From assembly GCA_024449915.1 (NCBI GenBank), contig JAMZAV010000892.1, forward strand, positions 235,703 through 299,702: DNA of 64,000 bases, given 5' to 3'. Shown here in pieces: positions 1 through 10,700 of the stretch; position 1 is the stretch's first letter; every line of letters starts with the position of its first letter. Origin of the DNA: Sweltsa coloradensis (Eukaryota; Arthropoda; Insecta; Plecoptera; Chloroperlidae). The notes below the pieces were generated by a model. That model was not told where the DNA came from. It did not search any database and saw only the letters and a program-made list of their open reading frames with translations. The position numbers were made by a program, and so were the translations under genes.

Positions 1-451
1 CCACGATATTACAAGAAAAGATTACCAAAGGAAAATGTTATAACGGTAAGAGATTCCAGGCCATCTTGATTTGTACTGCACCTGAATGGTAGGTCTAATG
101 AGTATACCCTCTTAAATAAAATGGTTATCATTCAAAAGAGGACTATCTGCACATGGTGCAATATCAATGAACACTTACACTTAAGTGCCTTAAGTGTAAC
201 CACTATTTGCTATCCTAAACATTCCAACTTGCCATCGATATTCATTTTTGAAACAGCCTGCTGCCAAGCTTTAAATTTTCTAATTTCAGGATGCTGGTAT
301 CATAAGGGAAGTAAAACGCCGCAACGCCAACACAAAAAAGAGAAATTGTCCAGCAGTGATATTACTCAAGTGTATCCGAATCTATCCAGAGTTTGTTGAT
401 GCAGGGTCGAAAGAACCACATTGGAAAATAAAGAGAGAAGTGAGCAATTGA
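1..451 (+). CDS. Partial 3' end of an unrecognised gene (two exons, 1-45 and 290-451)
   Basis: Bases 1-45 are open (15 codons, phase 0) and end in ACG|GTAAGA, a good donor. After a 244-bp intron ending TTTCAG, an in-phase exon begins at 290 and runs 53 codons to a TGA at 449-451. The predicted segment is basic and Cys/Trp-containing, with motifs REVKRRNANTKKRNCPAV, LLKCIRIYPEFVDA and EPHWKIKREV. The hydrophobic spacing faintly recalls MADF/Myb-like DNA-binding modules, but I cannot assign a family. The start lies outside the window. An ATAAATAAAT stretch near 540 could serve polyadenylation. The phase-0 donor at 45 could equally splice to the phase-0 acceptor at 1541, so this exon and the 1542-2330 exon may be alternative ends of one gene; that is inference. 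Confidence 0.45.
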
Positions 452-1018
452 TATTATATATATGCATAATGTTGTAGCCTTGGCCCTACTGTGTTTTAGA
501 TGCCCTATTAATATCACGTTGGTACAACATTCTTGAGTCAATAAATAAATACTGTACCTATCAGTTTAAAAAACCTAACACAAGTATGCCTACTATTGCA
601 CCTAAGGCCCCTATAACTAATATAGGTTTGTTTTTTGTCTGCAAAAATTGTTGTCCTTTTTGTTGAAGTGGATTGGATAGACTTTAAATAAATAAATAAA
701 AGTTTGTAGGTTAAAAATTAAAATCAACAAAAAAGGGGTAATGGGTATTGCTATGTGTGGTTGTTTTAAAATTTAAATATTTGTTTCCCTTACATTCAAA
801 ATAAATATTAAACCACTGCTCTTTGCTTCATAGCTTAACTTCCTACAAACTTTGCATTGGCTCCGAGTTCACAATACCATTTGTTAATTACTGCTTGAAT
901 TCATGATTATTATCTGTTGTCACGTCCAACTCTGCATTGGGTCAGCATTGGAGATGACCGCTCCTCTCCTGCCACCACATTAAAGACTCATTATTGCAGT
1001 TCCACATCTTTCCTCAAA

Positions 1019-1474
1019 CTATCCTGCCATCGTTATCGTGGTCCACCCCTTGGTCTCGTACCTAGAATTTACAACCCCATTGTTCTTCTCGGCAATCTCT
1101 CTCTGTCTATCCTTTTGACATGTCCGAACGACTTTAATCTGCTCTCTCCAAGGCGCTCCATTAAATTCCTTGTGCCTTATTGATTGAACTAGTGGAATAT
1201 CCTCATTCCATATTTGGTTTTGATCCCATCTGGTCTTATCTACAATGCTTCTCAAAATCTTCATGTCCATGGCTTGGAAAAGGCTCTCTTCCACTATTAT
1301 CATATTCCATGTCTCAGCTGCATGCGTCAGTGTTGGAACAAAAGAACAAACCAAGACCGGTAGGGGTGACCTTGCATGTATTTGGTACTTCTCTGTTCCG
1401 TATGAAGTTCCAAATAAATTGGAATAACCCAAGAGCTTGTGGTTCCTTCCTATCTCTGGTTGAACCCTTGTCAC
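1019..1474 (-). pseudogene. LINE reverse-transcriptase C-terminal remnant
   Basis: A 151-codon open frame carries the post-RT pattern of non-LTR retrotransposons: a THAAETWNM stretch (cf. YGAETW), then FQAMDMKILRSIV and WNEDIPLVQSI (cf. the KMLRRILG...RNEDIR pattern). No fingers/palm region or YxDD box is present. It is a 5'-truncated fragment lying just upstream of the 1542 exon, on the opposite strand. Confidence 0.6.
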
Positions 1475-1541
1475 TACCCAAACATTCTCCTGTCAATTGT
1501 ACTGCTTTTTATTGAAATGTATGTGTTGGAATATCTTTCAG

Positions 1542-2330
1542 ATAGCCGACCAAATAAGAAAAGCTCTGAAGTCATCTCCTGGTCCCATGAGTTTCCTACG
1601 GTACTACATCAAAGCATCTCCACAGAGCTGCCACTCGCATGAAACTGAAGCGGAGAAAGAGAGACGGCTCTTTGACCGGTACGAGCTAAAGAAAGAACGA
1701 AGCCGAAGATATAAAAAAGCACGCTTGCTACGAAAGAGGCAACAACAACAAGACTTGGCATGCGTTGATGACACACTGGAGATGCAGAAGAAAAGAGAAA
1801 TACTCGCAACTTGCATGGAATTGGATGATGACTTACTCTTAGCAGAGGGTTTGGAAACGAGGTGCACAGGTGAAGAAATTGTAGAATTAACAATAGGGGA
1901 AGACCAACTAGAAATCGGAGACCATGTGGTGATGGATGATGGACAATTATTACAAATACAAACCATAGATAATGAACAATTACAATTAGATATTGAGGAA
2001 GATCAAACATTAGATCCCCAAGAAGAGAATTTAAGTGAGTTATTATTAAGTTTGCAGGAAGAAACTCAGAAACTCATCACAGCATCATCCAGTTGTACTA
2101 ATGTAGACGCAATTAGCCAAGCCATTTCCCTGCTGAAAGAAGCATCGTCATTGTTGGAAGAGCCTTCACCGTTAGTCTCCCAAAGTTCACTAATGAAGAA
2201 GGTAAACATTCCTCTTAAAGAGGTGTTAACGAGCCACTCTGATAACTTCTTCTCGTTCACCCTCAACGAGGCATATGGCCAGCCTACTTGTGTGGTGTTT
2301 GTGCAGGGAACTGTGGACATGGTACCGTAA
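1542..2330 (+). CDS. Terminal coding exon of an unrecognised acidic, coiled-coil-like protein
   Basis: An open frame of 262 codons follows the acceptor ATCTTTCAG (1533-1541) and ends in TAA at 2328-2330. An in-frame ATG exists upstream at 1497, but the TTTCAG suggests the exon starts at 1542 and the protein begins in an earlier exon. The N-terminal third has a dense basic, helix-prone segment (KERRLFDRYELKKERSRRYK and an RKRQQQQ run). It is followed by acidic, Leu-rich stretches (GEDQLEIGDHVVMDDG, IEEDQTL, NLSELLLSLQEETQ) that look like coiled coil, and ends in QGTVDMVP. Composition resembles a nuclear regulatory protein, but no family is recognised. A LINE fragment lies immediately upstream in the presumed intron. 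An AATAAA begins four bases after the stop, which would give an extremely short 3'UTR. Confidence 0.5.
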   Translation: MADQIRKALKSSPGPMSFLRYYIKASPQSCHSHETEAEKERRLFDRYELKKERSRRYKKARLLRKRQQQQDLACVDDTLEMQKKREILATCMELDDDLLLAEGLETRCTGEEIVELTIGEDQLEIGDHVVMDDGQLLQIQTIDNEQLQLDIEEDQTLDPQEENLSELLLSLQEETQKLITASSSCTNVDAISQAISLLKEASSLLEEPSPLVSQSSLMKKVNIPLKEVLTSHSDNFFSFTLNEAYGQPTCVVFVQGTVDMVP

Positions 2331-2333
2331 TGT

Positions 2334-2339
2334 AATAAA
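2334..2339 (+). terminator. AATAAA polyadenylation signal just after the stop at 2330
   Basis: The hexamer starts four bases past the TAA of the 1542-2330 exon and is followed by a T-rich, GT-containing stretch (TTTACTCTCGTCTCGTTTAT). If used, the 3'UTR would be only about 20-30 nt. A longer UTR using a later signal is possible. Confidence 0.4.
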
Positions 2340-2340
2340 A

Positions 2341-3162
2341 GCCATAACAGTTTACTCTCGTCTCGTTTATTCAAATTTACGTTTAAGATTCTGCAGAAGT
2401 GGATTCAGCCTATGATATGTTAACTGTCATCACATCTCTTCTTGTAGACCAAGGATATTTACGAGCTTGATTCCTAACCAACTTTGGGGCGATATTGCGG
2501 CCCGGTATTACTTTTTTTTATTAACTCACTCCACATCTCCCCCCAAAATATTTAATTTGTCAAAAAAGCAACCCTTTTGGCCTACATTTTTTTAATACTA
2601 AAAGAATTAAATACAGCATGTTATTTGTCAAATCACCAACGTCAACAATCCAATAATAAATGTCACTTTCGGTACCACATATGAATAGCACACTAAATGC
2701 AGAAATATGAATGAAAGAAGGTGTCACTCTAAAGGGCCACGGACTCCTCTGGTTACAGAGCTGCTTGGTGTGTCCCGTCCCATCTACCCTAACACAATGT
2801 GAAACACAGAGTGAAGCTTTCTCCTTTATCCGCTAGATAAATCGTATTACTGTTCCTTTGCATCGCGGATTCAATTAAATATGTCTCCGCACATGGCAAC
2901 CACTGACCAAAGCAGATTATCTACTACTATTATTAGTAGCTGTACTACAACTTTGTATGTGTTGATACAGTACACTAGTCTATTACAAATAAATACAAAA
3001 CTAATAGAACAGGTAATTACTAATTTGATTATTAAAAGGAAATTATTTTGACAAACACTGTACTTAGATAATACATATTTTAATAGTAGTGATTTTGACA
3101 CTAACCAAGTGTCTCTCAAACTGAAAGTTGAACAAAATAATATTTTAACAATTCAAATGATG
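2341..3162. other. AT-rich non-coding stretch
   Basis: Follows the poly(A) signal of the left-edge gene. I see no coding potential, splice-paired exon or clear repeat boundary. A short minus-strand open frame at 2871-3119 has low-complexity composition and no motif. Confidence 0.5.
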
Positions 3163-3300
3163 AATATAAGGTTTTTAAGCATAAGCCCGCTTTAAGGACA
3201 TAGTTATTGATTCATAGCAGTTGTCTTAAAAGTTTGCCCCGACTGGGATTCGAACCCAGAACCTTTGGCTTAATGTGCCATAGCTCTACCAATTGAGCTC
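3163..3300 (-). mobile_element. tRNA-derived SINE, family 1, copy 1
   Basis: Read on the minus strand it starts with a tRNA-like head: an A-box region GCTCAATTGGTAGAGCTA and a B box GGTTCGAATCC. A short body follows (AACTGCTATGAATC..., GTCCTTAAAGCGGGCTTATG) and it ends TTAAAAACCTTATATT. Three other copies in the window (4168, 9112, 15060) share head and body. The 5' acceptor half is lost here. Confidence 0.85.
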
Positions 3301-3360
3301 GACACAGAACAAACCTTTACTAAATGCTAGTTGTTGTGACTTGATCATGACATAAATCTA

Positions 3361-4085
3361 ACACTAGAAAAAGCTAAGGTCCCGTCCGCCGTGTGGCAGG
3401 ACTTGTTATAGGTGCATTGGATGTCCATGTTTACCCGGATTTTCTTCTGTGAAAAATCATTACATTAGTCGAAGATTTTCTTTATCGTAGAATAATTATA
3501 AAAAATTACTTAATTTTGATAATTAAATTAAAAATTAAATTACTTAATTGTTAACTTTATCGTATTTTTTTTAAAGAAAATCGTAAATTGCAATTGCATA
3601 AAATTATTATATCGATTGCGCTCAATTAACACGATATATTATTCATGAAATAAGGTTCTGTGAAAAATCATTACAATAGGATACAAAGCAATAGATAAGC
3701 AAGAATTGTTTTAAAAGAAAAACGAAAATTTGATTTTGAAAAAATTTTTGATAACTCAAATTTCACACGAATATTTAATTTTAAATAACAAGTAAAATAT
3801 AAATGAAAGTTAACAAAAAATTAAAAAATCAAATATAGAAAAAATTTTGTTTTTTTATAATAAAAAAAATCGTAAAATTGCGTTTTATTGAAAATTTCTG
3901 AGTTGCGCTAAAAAAAGTGGCAGCTTCTAAGTTCAGAGATTTCGAAGCTCCATCAAACTTCTCGCAATCGGATATCGTTTACCGAATCGTGTAACTAAAC
4001 CACAAATCAGAAAAAAAAAACACTTCCGGATTTTTTCTAGATGTTAGTGAATGATTTCGCTTCGCTCGCTACGCTCAATCCAAAA
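3361..4085 (+). mobile_element. AT-rich DNA-transposon relic of the GATGAGCG/CGCTCATCC family, diverged copy
   Basis: Starts AAGGTCCCGTCCGCCG and ends TTCGCTCGCTACGCTCA, matching the ends of better copies at 19188-19961 and 24595-25373. The interior shares blocks such as TTCTGTGAAAAATCATTAC and CAGAGATTTCGAAG. No coding capacity is visible, so it is a non-autonomous element. Confidence 0.6.
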
Positions 4086-4167
4086 AAGACTGCAATGTAG
4101 CTGTCAAATCTGAAAGATCACATGGATAAATCCAATCACATCTCATCTCCCATGAGTTGGGTAGTAT

Positions 4168-4319
4168 GAATATAAGGTTTTTAAGCATAAGCCCGCTTTA
4201 AGGACACAGCTATTGATTCATAGCAGTTGTCCTAAAAGTGTGCCCCGACTGGGATTCGAACCCAGAACCAGAACCTCCGGCTTAACGTGCCATAGCTCTA
4301 CCAATTGAGCTACCGGGAC
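4168..4319 (-). mobile_element. tRNA-derived SINE, family 1, copy 2 (most complete head)
   Basis: The minus strand begins GTCCCGGTAGCTCAATTGG, and its acceptor-stem partner CCAGTCGGGGC follows the B box, so the tRNA cloverleaf ancestry is clear. The anticodon-loop equivalent reads ACGTTAA, with GTT in the anticodon position. A 6-bp local duplication (CAGAAC repeated, near 4263) distorts the T-stem region. The body matches copies 1, 3 and 4. Confidence 0.85.
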
Positions 4320-4459
4320 AAACATTAATAGGCCTACCTCCCCTTAATGTGACTAGTTGCTAACCATAAAAAATACACTTCAGTTAATGAAATGCAGAGC
4401 CCCGTCCCTTTATTGTTGGCAGTTTGAACCAATGCTTGATCAGACCAAGTTATGATATC

Positions 4460-4498
4460 ATTTAGAGGTGCGTGTATAATATACACGCACCTCTAAAT
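4460..4498. repeat. Perfect 18-bp inverted repeat with a 3-nt loop
   Basis: Both arms (4460-4477 and 4481-4498) are exactly complementary around AGAGGTGCGTGTATA. The motif CCTCTA recurs at about 4800, so this may be the closed end of a small foldback element covering roughly 4480-4806. Confidence 0.8.
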
Positions 4499-5636
4499 AT
4501 ACTATATAGCATTTTCAAGTGTCATTTCATTTTATTTTTATAGCGTTTTGTAGCATCTATTTTTTGGCTAATTTCAAACCCTTGTGTATGAACTTTTTTT
4601 AGATTTTTAATTTGAAATTTCAATTTGGTCATAAAGGTTGAATTTCAATTAAAATCAACTGAATAGATATTATATTATTATACAAATTATAGTACATAGA
4701 TATTATGGAAAATAAAATAAAATAGGACTTGAAAACCTTAGTTTTAAGTGAAAAAATAGCGCTTTGTAGCATCTATTCACAAAACGCTATTTTCACATAC
4801 CTCTAGATCATTATTTATTATTTAATAGTATTTATTTAATTTTTTTTTTTTGAATTTGTACATTTTACAGTTGGATCTTGCAGACACATTTACACAATCA
4901 ATTAATATTATTCTTACACTGTCGGTAACTACCTCGTAGATGTTACAACTAGACTAGGTTAACTCCCGTTGTGGGTAACCGTATTGTGGTCTTTAGTATT
5001 CTGGGGCTGGGCCTCAGTTTTTACAAAATTACAAGGGGAAGTGTTCCAGTTTTGTAAACAAGTATAAATTATCACATATATAGGCCTAGGCCTATTATAG
5101 TTAGTTCTCAGGTTAGGAGGAAAATTAAATTAACAGCAATACAACACCAAAAAATTACAGTGATATAGATAGGGACTATTTTCTTGAGGCCCAGTTTACT
5201 GAGGACGACAGTAAGTCTACCCCCCGTTGTCACTGTCTTGTCTATGTGCATGTCTTATGTTTACATATGCATGTCTATGTGTGATGGCCGGGCCTTATGA
5301 TGGCTATAGAATTTGCCATAATCAGCCAGGAGATCACTCTTTTCTACAGTGCTAGTCAAGTGTATGACTGCTTTATTTTTATATTTTATGTTTACCTTGT
5401 ACTTGTAGTATGTATTGACTTTTAGTGAATATAAAATAGTTGTAAAATATAGAATTTTGTTTACTGATTAGTGATTAGTGATTCTTGATTAGATTTTAAA
5501 GTGTTTAATGACAGGGTACTATTAGTATTTTTGTTTATATGGTTGCCTATATGATGATATGATGCTTGAGTGACCCAAAAAAAATATTTCATTACAACAA
5601 ATGACACTGTATAGGCCTAATATATTATGTATTATG
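4499..5636. other. AT-rich intergenic DNA, no gene seen
   Basis: Contains a short direct repeat around AGCGTTTTGTAGCATCTATT / AGCGCTTTGTAGCATCTATT (about 4542 and 4756), probably within a foldback element. I see no exon. Confidence 0.45.
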
Positions 5637-5963
5637 TAGGGATGCACATCAATACTTTTTCCATAATCGATTATCGAAATGGTTATGTCATTACTCATTA
5701 TCAAATCAATATTAATATTATTGATATCAATATTACCAATAAAAAATTCAAGCCCGTCCCGACATACGTAGATGGAATCTCGAAACATCTCATCAAACAT
5801 CTCGAAAAAGACACCTAGTGACTATGCTGTCGCCAAGCGGTAAAAATCTCCCCGTACTTGTTTGGGTCTGGGTACCCGTGTTCAACCCAATATTGATATT
5901 TAATATCGATAATGTTTTGATTATCAAGAAATTTTATCAAATATGACATCGTGTGCATCCCTA
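5637..5963. mobile_element. hAT-like MITE (TAGGGATGCAC termini)
   Basis: The ends are inverted: TAGGGATGCACATC at the left, GTGTGCATCCCTA at the right. The interior is rich in ATCGATTATCG/CGATAAT inverted words. TAGGGRTG-type ends are typical of hAT elements. The flanks (GTATTATG left, CATTATGT right) share ATTATG but not a clean 8-bp duplication. Confidence 0.65.
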
Positions 5964-6786
5964 CATTATGTATAGGCAGTACGGGGCGTGCAGCCTAGGT
6001 CTAGTTTCAATATAGAGGACATTGTATCAATTGGTACCAAACAGCCTTTCTAATGTGTGTTGATTTTAGTTTTTACAAGAACAACATGGCCGATACTGTA
6101 CATATCAATATCTCCCTATTTTGGAATGCTTAAACTACTGTGCAATGACATGGTTGGTAGTACTATGTTAGTTCAGTACGAAATATGTAGGGTCAATGTA
6201 CAAAATGTGTTTAGTAAATAAACTATTTAATGCAATCACAATCGCCTATTTGGATTCTTTACTTTTTATTTCCCATTTAATTAACTAGGAGTTAATTGAG
6301 TCCTACACTGAGCACGAACATAAGTAAACCATTACCCAACCATTTCAAGCCCTGACTATATAAGGGCGGTCTCGCTCTGCATCCAGAGAAGATTTGATTT
6401 CTAACGCGGGCCTCACGTTTGTCACCTATATGTTCCAATAAAACAATTATTGTCATCAGTATTTAATTTGTTGGTTATTAATAAAATAAATAATACTATT
6501 ATTATAATTTTTTAATAATTGTTTGTGGGATCCTAACCTATGTCATATCAGTGACCTGGGGGTGAGCTAGGGTCAGTTAATATTAGGAATTTTTCTTGGT
6601 AACGAAGACCAGTATGGTTTTGTTTTATTTTCAAAAACATACAGAAATGTTTTAAATTTCCTACTTACTTTCTTATCTATTGTTTTAATCCTCGTTGTCA
6701 GTAGCTTTAACGCAAAGTTGTTTTTTAGCTACCTATGTCAGTTCAACCGGGAATGTACGTGCGCGCTGTAACAACTTTTTCGTCGC

Positions 6787-7526
6787 CATTCTCAAAATAA
6801 TGAAAGAGTAATTTCACTACTTTTATCATTGTAATTTGGCGTTAGTAACGCGTTACTTTTGCCATGCGGCCCGTGCCTTTGTGTATCAAAATCAGTCACT
6901 GGGCCAGTGCGCCTGCTGCCTTTCTACGTATCGCCTGCTTGAACAATGTGCATGTGCATGCAGCATTTCCATGCAGCATTTTCGACATTTCTAGTCCCGA
7001 GTTTTTATTTCAGAACCTAGCCATGTTTACTTTTGGTACTTCCGCCTATGACGAGCGCCGTTGACGACGTAATTATCTACTTGACATCAAACATTCAAGT
7101 CTGTGTCAAATAAATCGATAGTCGAATTGTTACACTTGTAGTGAAGTTACAACATTTCGCCGATAGATGTCACCCGTGTAATCAATAATTTACTATACAT
7201 CTATACATCGATATCTACAATATCTCTGTGATAGGCCTCCGCTGGTTTTGAAGTGTGGGCGTGGATAACACCCTGTCTGAGACCCGCCATCGGTAGACAA
7301 AGCACTTGCGTCATACTCGTCCGCACGTCAGATACATTTTAAATTAAAAAGTAATTTTTGAAAGTAATTTCACTACTTTTTTCATAAAAAGTAACGTAAT
7401 TTCATTACTTTCATAAAAAGTAAGGTAATTTCATTACTTTCTTGGAAAAGTAACTAAATAGTAATTTAGTTACATTTTGGCTGAAGTAATGAGTAATGTA
7501 ATTTCATTACTTTTCAAAAGTAACTT
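6787..7526. mobile_element. Probable degraded DNA element rich in GTAATTTCATTAC words
   Basis: The left part (6800-6870) has AGTAATTTCACTACTTTT and GTAACGCGTTACTTTT. The right part (7340-7525) repeats GTAATTTCATTACTTT four times and ends AAAAGTAACTTACCCAGG. The two ends are inverted relatives. Boundaries are approximate. The middle has no coding signal. Confidence 0.4.
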
Positions 7527-7762
7527 ACCCAGGTCTGGTCAGTATGATGTAACTAGTACTATTAGGAAATAGGGATGCATTATAATACTGATGGCCAAAC
7601 AAAATTAAAATCAATACATTACATCTTTAATGAAGAGTTTTTTATCAGTAGGATGAAATTAAATAAAACTACAGATGAAAGTACTGTATATATGTATAAA
7701 AAAAAATCATACCAAAATAATAATATAGTATTACAGTTATTATGTTTGTAAGACTTCAGTCT

Positions 7763-10700
7763 TCAGCACTGTAGCTTTTGTAGATTATATTCGACGTCTG
7801 TCAGTTTCCCCGAGTCTTCAGAATCGTTGACGGTACTTGCTTGTTGGGATGATTGATTTTCCTAGAAATGATGAGAAATTGTGTAAGGGAGTTGATAAAT
7901 TAAAATTATTGCCTAGGCTACATGGAATATTATATTGTGAAAATTATGGTAGGCCTACAATTTAATTGGAACTTGAATCTTAAATCTTAATCAATCTGCG
8001 GGTAATTACTAATTGATTACTATAGGGAATGTTCCTTAACTTTTTAGTTTTTTATCACTCTCCTACATTAAGGATTTCATTCTGAATATGTAAATGATAT
8101 TTTTTTAAATTTTGGATAAGATTTTCATTTATAAAAGTTAGCTGAAAGTTGCACCAATAATAATGGCGGGAAAAATTAGCCATTAGGCCTACCGGTACAT
8201 CACTTTAGCTAGGTATTGTTGCGAATCGGTCAATAAGGTAATGCCAAACAGTGATATTAACTGTGTAATCTAAAAGGGGGTAGTTTATTCATTGTTCCAA
8301 AAACATTAAACAGTTTTGCGCATTGGTCAACAATGCTCTAGAGTGCTATGGACTCAAATCTTGACGTCACGTGCTGTTTGCGCGGGAAATCAAATCATTT
8401 TTAACGGCTTGCCATGATACATTTTCCTTCCCTCTTCCTTGATCCACAGCGTTACAAGTCGTGTAAATTTATACAAAATAAGACAGTTTGCAAGTACAAG
8501 TGAGAAAGGTTGGAACATTTTAGGCGGGTAGCACAGGGTTTTGTCCCACATTCTGAGCATATAATTATGAATTATAAAACTACATGAAAACATCTGTGCT
8601 AGAGCAAGTAAGCTTTTGTAATACCTACAGGGCCAGTAGGCTGGTTTCCTTGATTATATTTACGTAATGAAATTTGTAAGACGATACATACGCTAGCAGT
8701 AGGTAAAACTATAAAGGCTACAGTCATAAAAATCATAATATACGTAACAATACTTGCAGTAGAACTAGAATGCGCTTCCACAGCAGAGAAATTTTGCTTC
8801 ACAAAACCGAGAGATTTACCGAGAGCGCCGGAACGTCATAATACACGTAACAATACTTACAATAGAACTAGATGATGCGCTTCCACCAGCAGAAGAATCT
8901 TGCTTCACAAAACCGAGAGATTTACCAAGAGCGCCGGAACGACGAAGAGCCACAGACTCCTCGTAAGGTGGGGATATCGGACCCTGGGTTGGTGGTTTAT
9001 GTTCGTATTTACCTCTGTCACGTAGCTGAAAATAAGTTACGCGTTCATCACATGTCGAGATATACGATAGATTGATCCCTGATCAATTATTAAGTAATTA
9101 GTATGAATAATAAGCTCAATTGGTAGAGCTATGGCACGTTAAGCCGGAGGTTCTGAGTTCGATCCCCAGTTGGGCAAACTTTTACGACAACTGCTATGAA
9201 TAAATAACTATGTCCTTAAAGCGAGCTTATGCTTAAAAACCTTATATTAATAATAATATTGATATTGATAATCGATCCGGGATGACTGAATTGATGTCTG
9301 GTCATTTTGGGAAATATTGTATCAATCAATATACTGATTATGAAATGGCAACTTTAGATATATACACTTTATGTGGGATTATATAGCCAATGTTTAGTTA
9401 CAGATTTTACCATATTATGTCATAATCATCATATCATTTGGTGGTGGTTTGATGGATGCTTTGGGCTAATTGTAGATGTTTATGGTAATTTGCTTGATTG
9501 CAAGCAGACACCGAATGCAAGCCGACCCCTGATTAACAGTTCATCTAACAAAAAGGTGTAGCATTTTTTAAATACTCATAGTTTGCCATCGATTCTAAGC
9601 CAGGGAGCAATTTTGAACTGCAAAGTGTCAAAAAAAAGGTAGGCTTGCAATCGGGTAAATACAGTATGTGGGTGTGCATGAGTGAACACCCACAATATAC
9701 CACTGATTGCTATATTTCCTATTACAAATATCGATCTTTGGTTGGTTATCGCTCACTCGTCGATTGCGTCGGGGCCTACAGGGTAGGCTCAGTCGCTTTG
9801 ATTTACTGTCCCCCACTCTGACTCTAAATCCAATTTATTTATTTATTTATTTAATGAGTGTTATGAGTTGACTTATGAGCATTTTACAATCATTTCTTCA
9901 TTTCAATAGGTTATTTAAATTATGATAACAGTAATGTACTCAACATAGGGCCTGCTAGCCTGTCGTAACTTCGTAAGGGCCTAGATAAATTGCTAACATG
10001 TGAAACACAATGTCTAGCAGGTGTGTTTTACCTGCAATGAGTAAGTAGTGTCTGAATCAAAAGCTTGTAGATCTCCGCACGCCAGAAAGGGGACAATTGA
10101 CCGATTAGGTTCTTCCAGTTTACTCCAGTTACAAGTAGCTCCTAGAAGAAGTGGGTTAGCCATTGTGGGCTGATAATTAGCTGGCGGTCGATAATCTTGG
10201 CACACAACAAACGCTTCTGAAAAACAAAGATATTCAGGTACTTTGTTTGAGAATTCTAATTTTACCTCTTATAAATATGTAGCTTAGAAATTGGGTAGGG
10301 TGGGGATATATCTCAAGGGCCGGCCAAAGACTCAATTGGGAAAGACATCTCATCTTCATAGTAAACAGAACTTATTCTCTAATTGAAAATTAACCTTCAT
10401 TTTACATTTTCTTTTCTGTCTCTCAAGAGTCGAGTTTTCAAGTAATAAACTAATAATTCCACTAATAGTTCACAATATGGGTCCCCCACTCGATTGTTAT
10501 GTGTTACTAACTACCCATGTAACCCACGTAGTGTGGACCGGTTCCCGGCTCATAAAAAAGTCGGGTTTCAATTTCATTATCCCTACCTAGGTACATGGTA
10601 AATGCTCCAACAATCGACTTACCAATGCTAGAGTTTCTGGAGCTCAAAGGCTTTGCAACAGTGACTTGTGTAAAGAAAATAGTCAATTGTGAATACAAGA

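Noticed and set aside
1604..2010. Long minus-strand frames opposite the 1542-2330 exon
   Set aside because: They mirror the codon structure of the plus-strand exon and contain no motif.
4168..4319. True tRNA gene (Asn-like GTT anticodon)
   Set aside because: Four dispersed copies share the same downstream body, and the heads carry mismatches and local duplications, as in a SINE.
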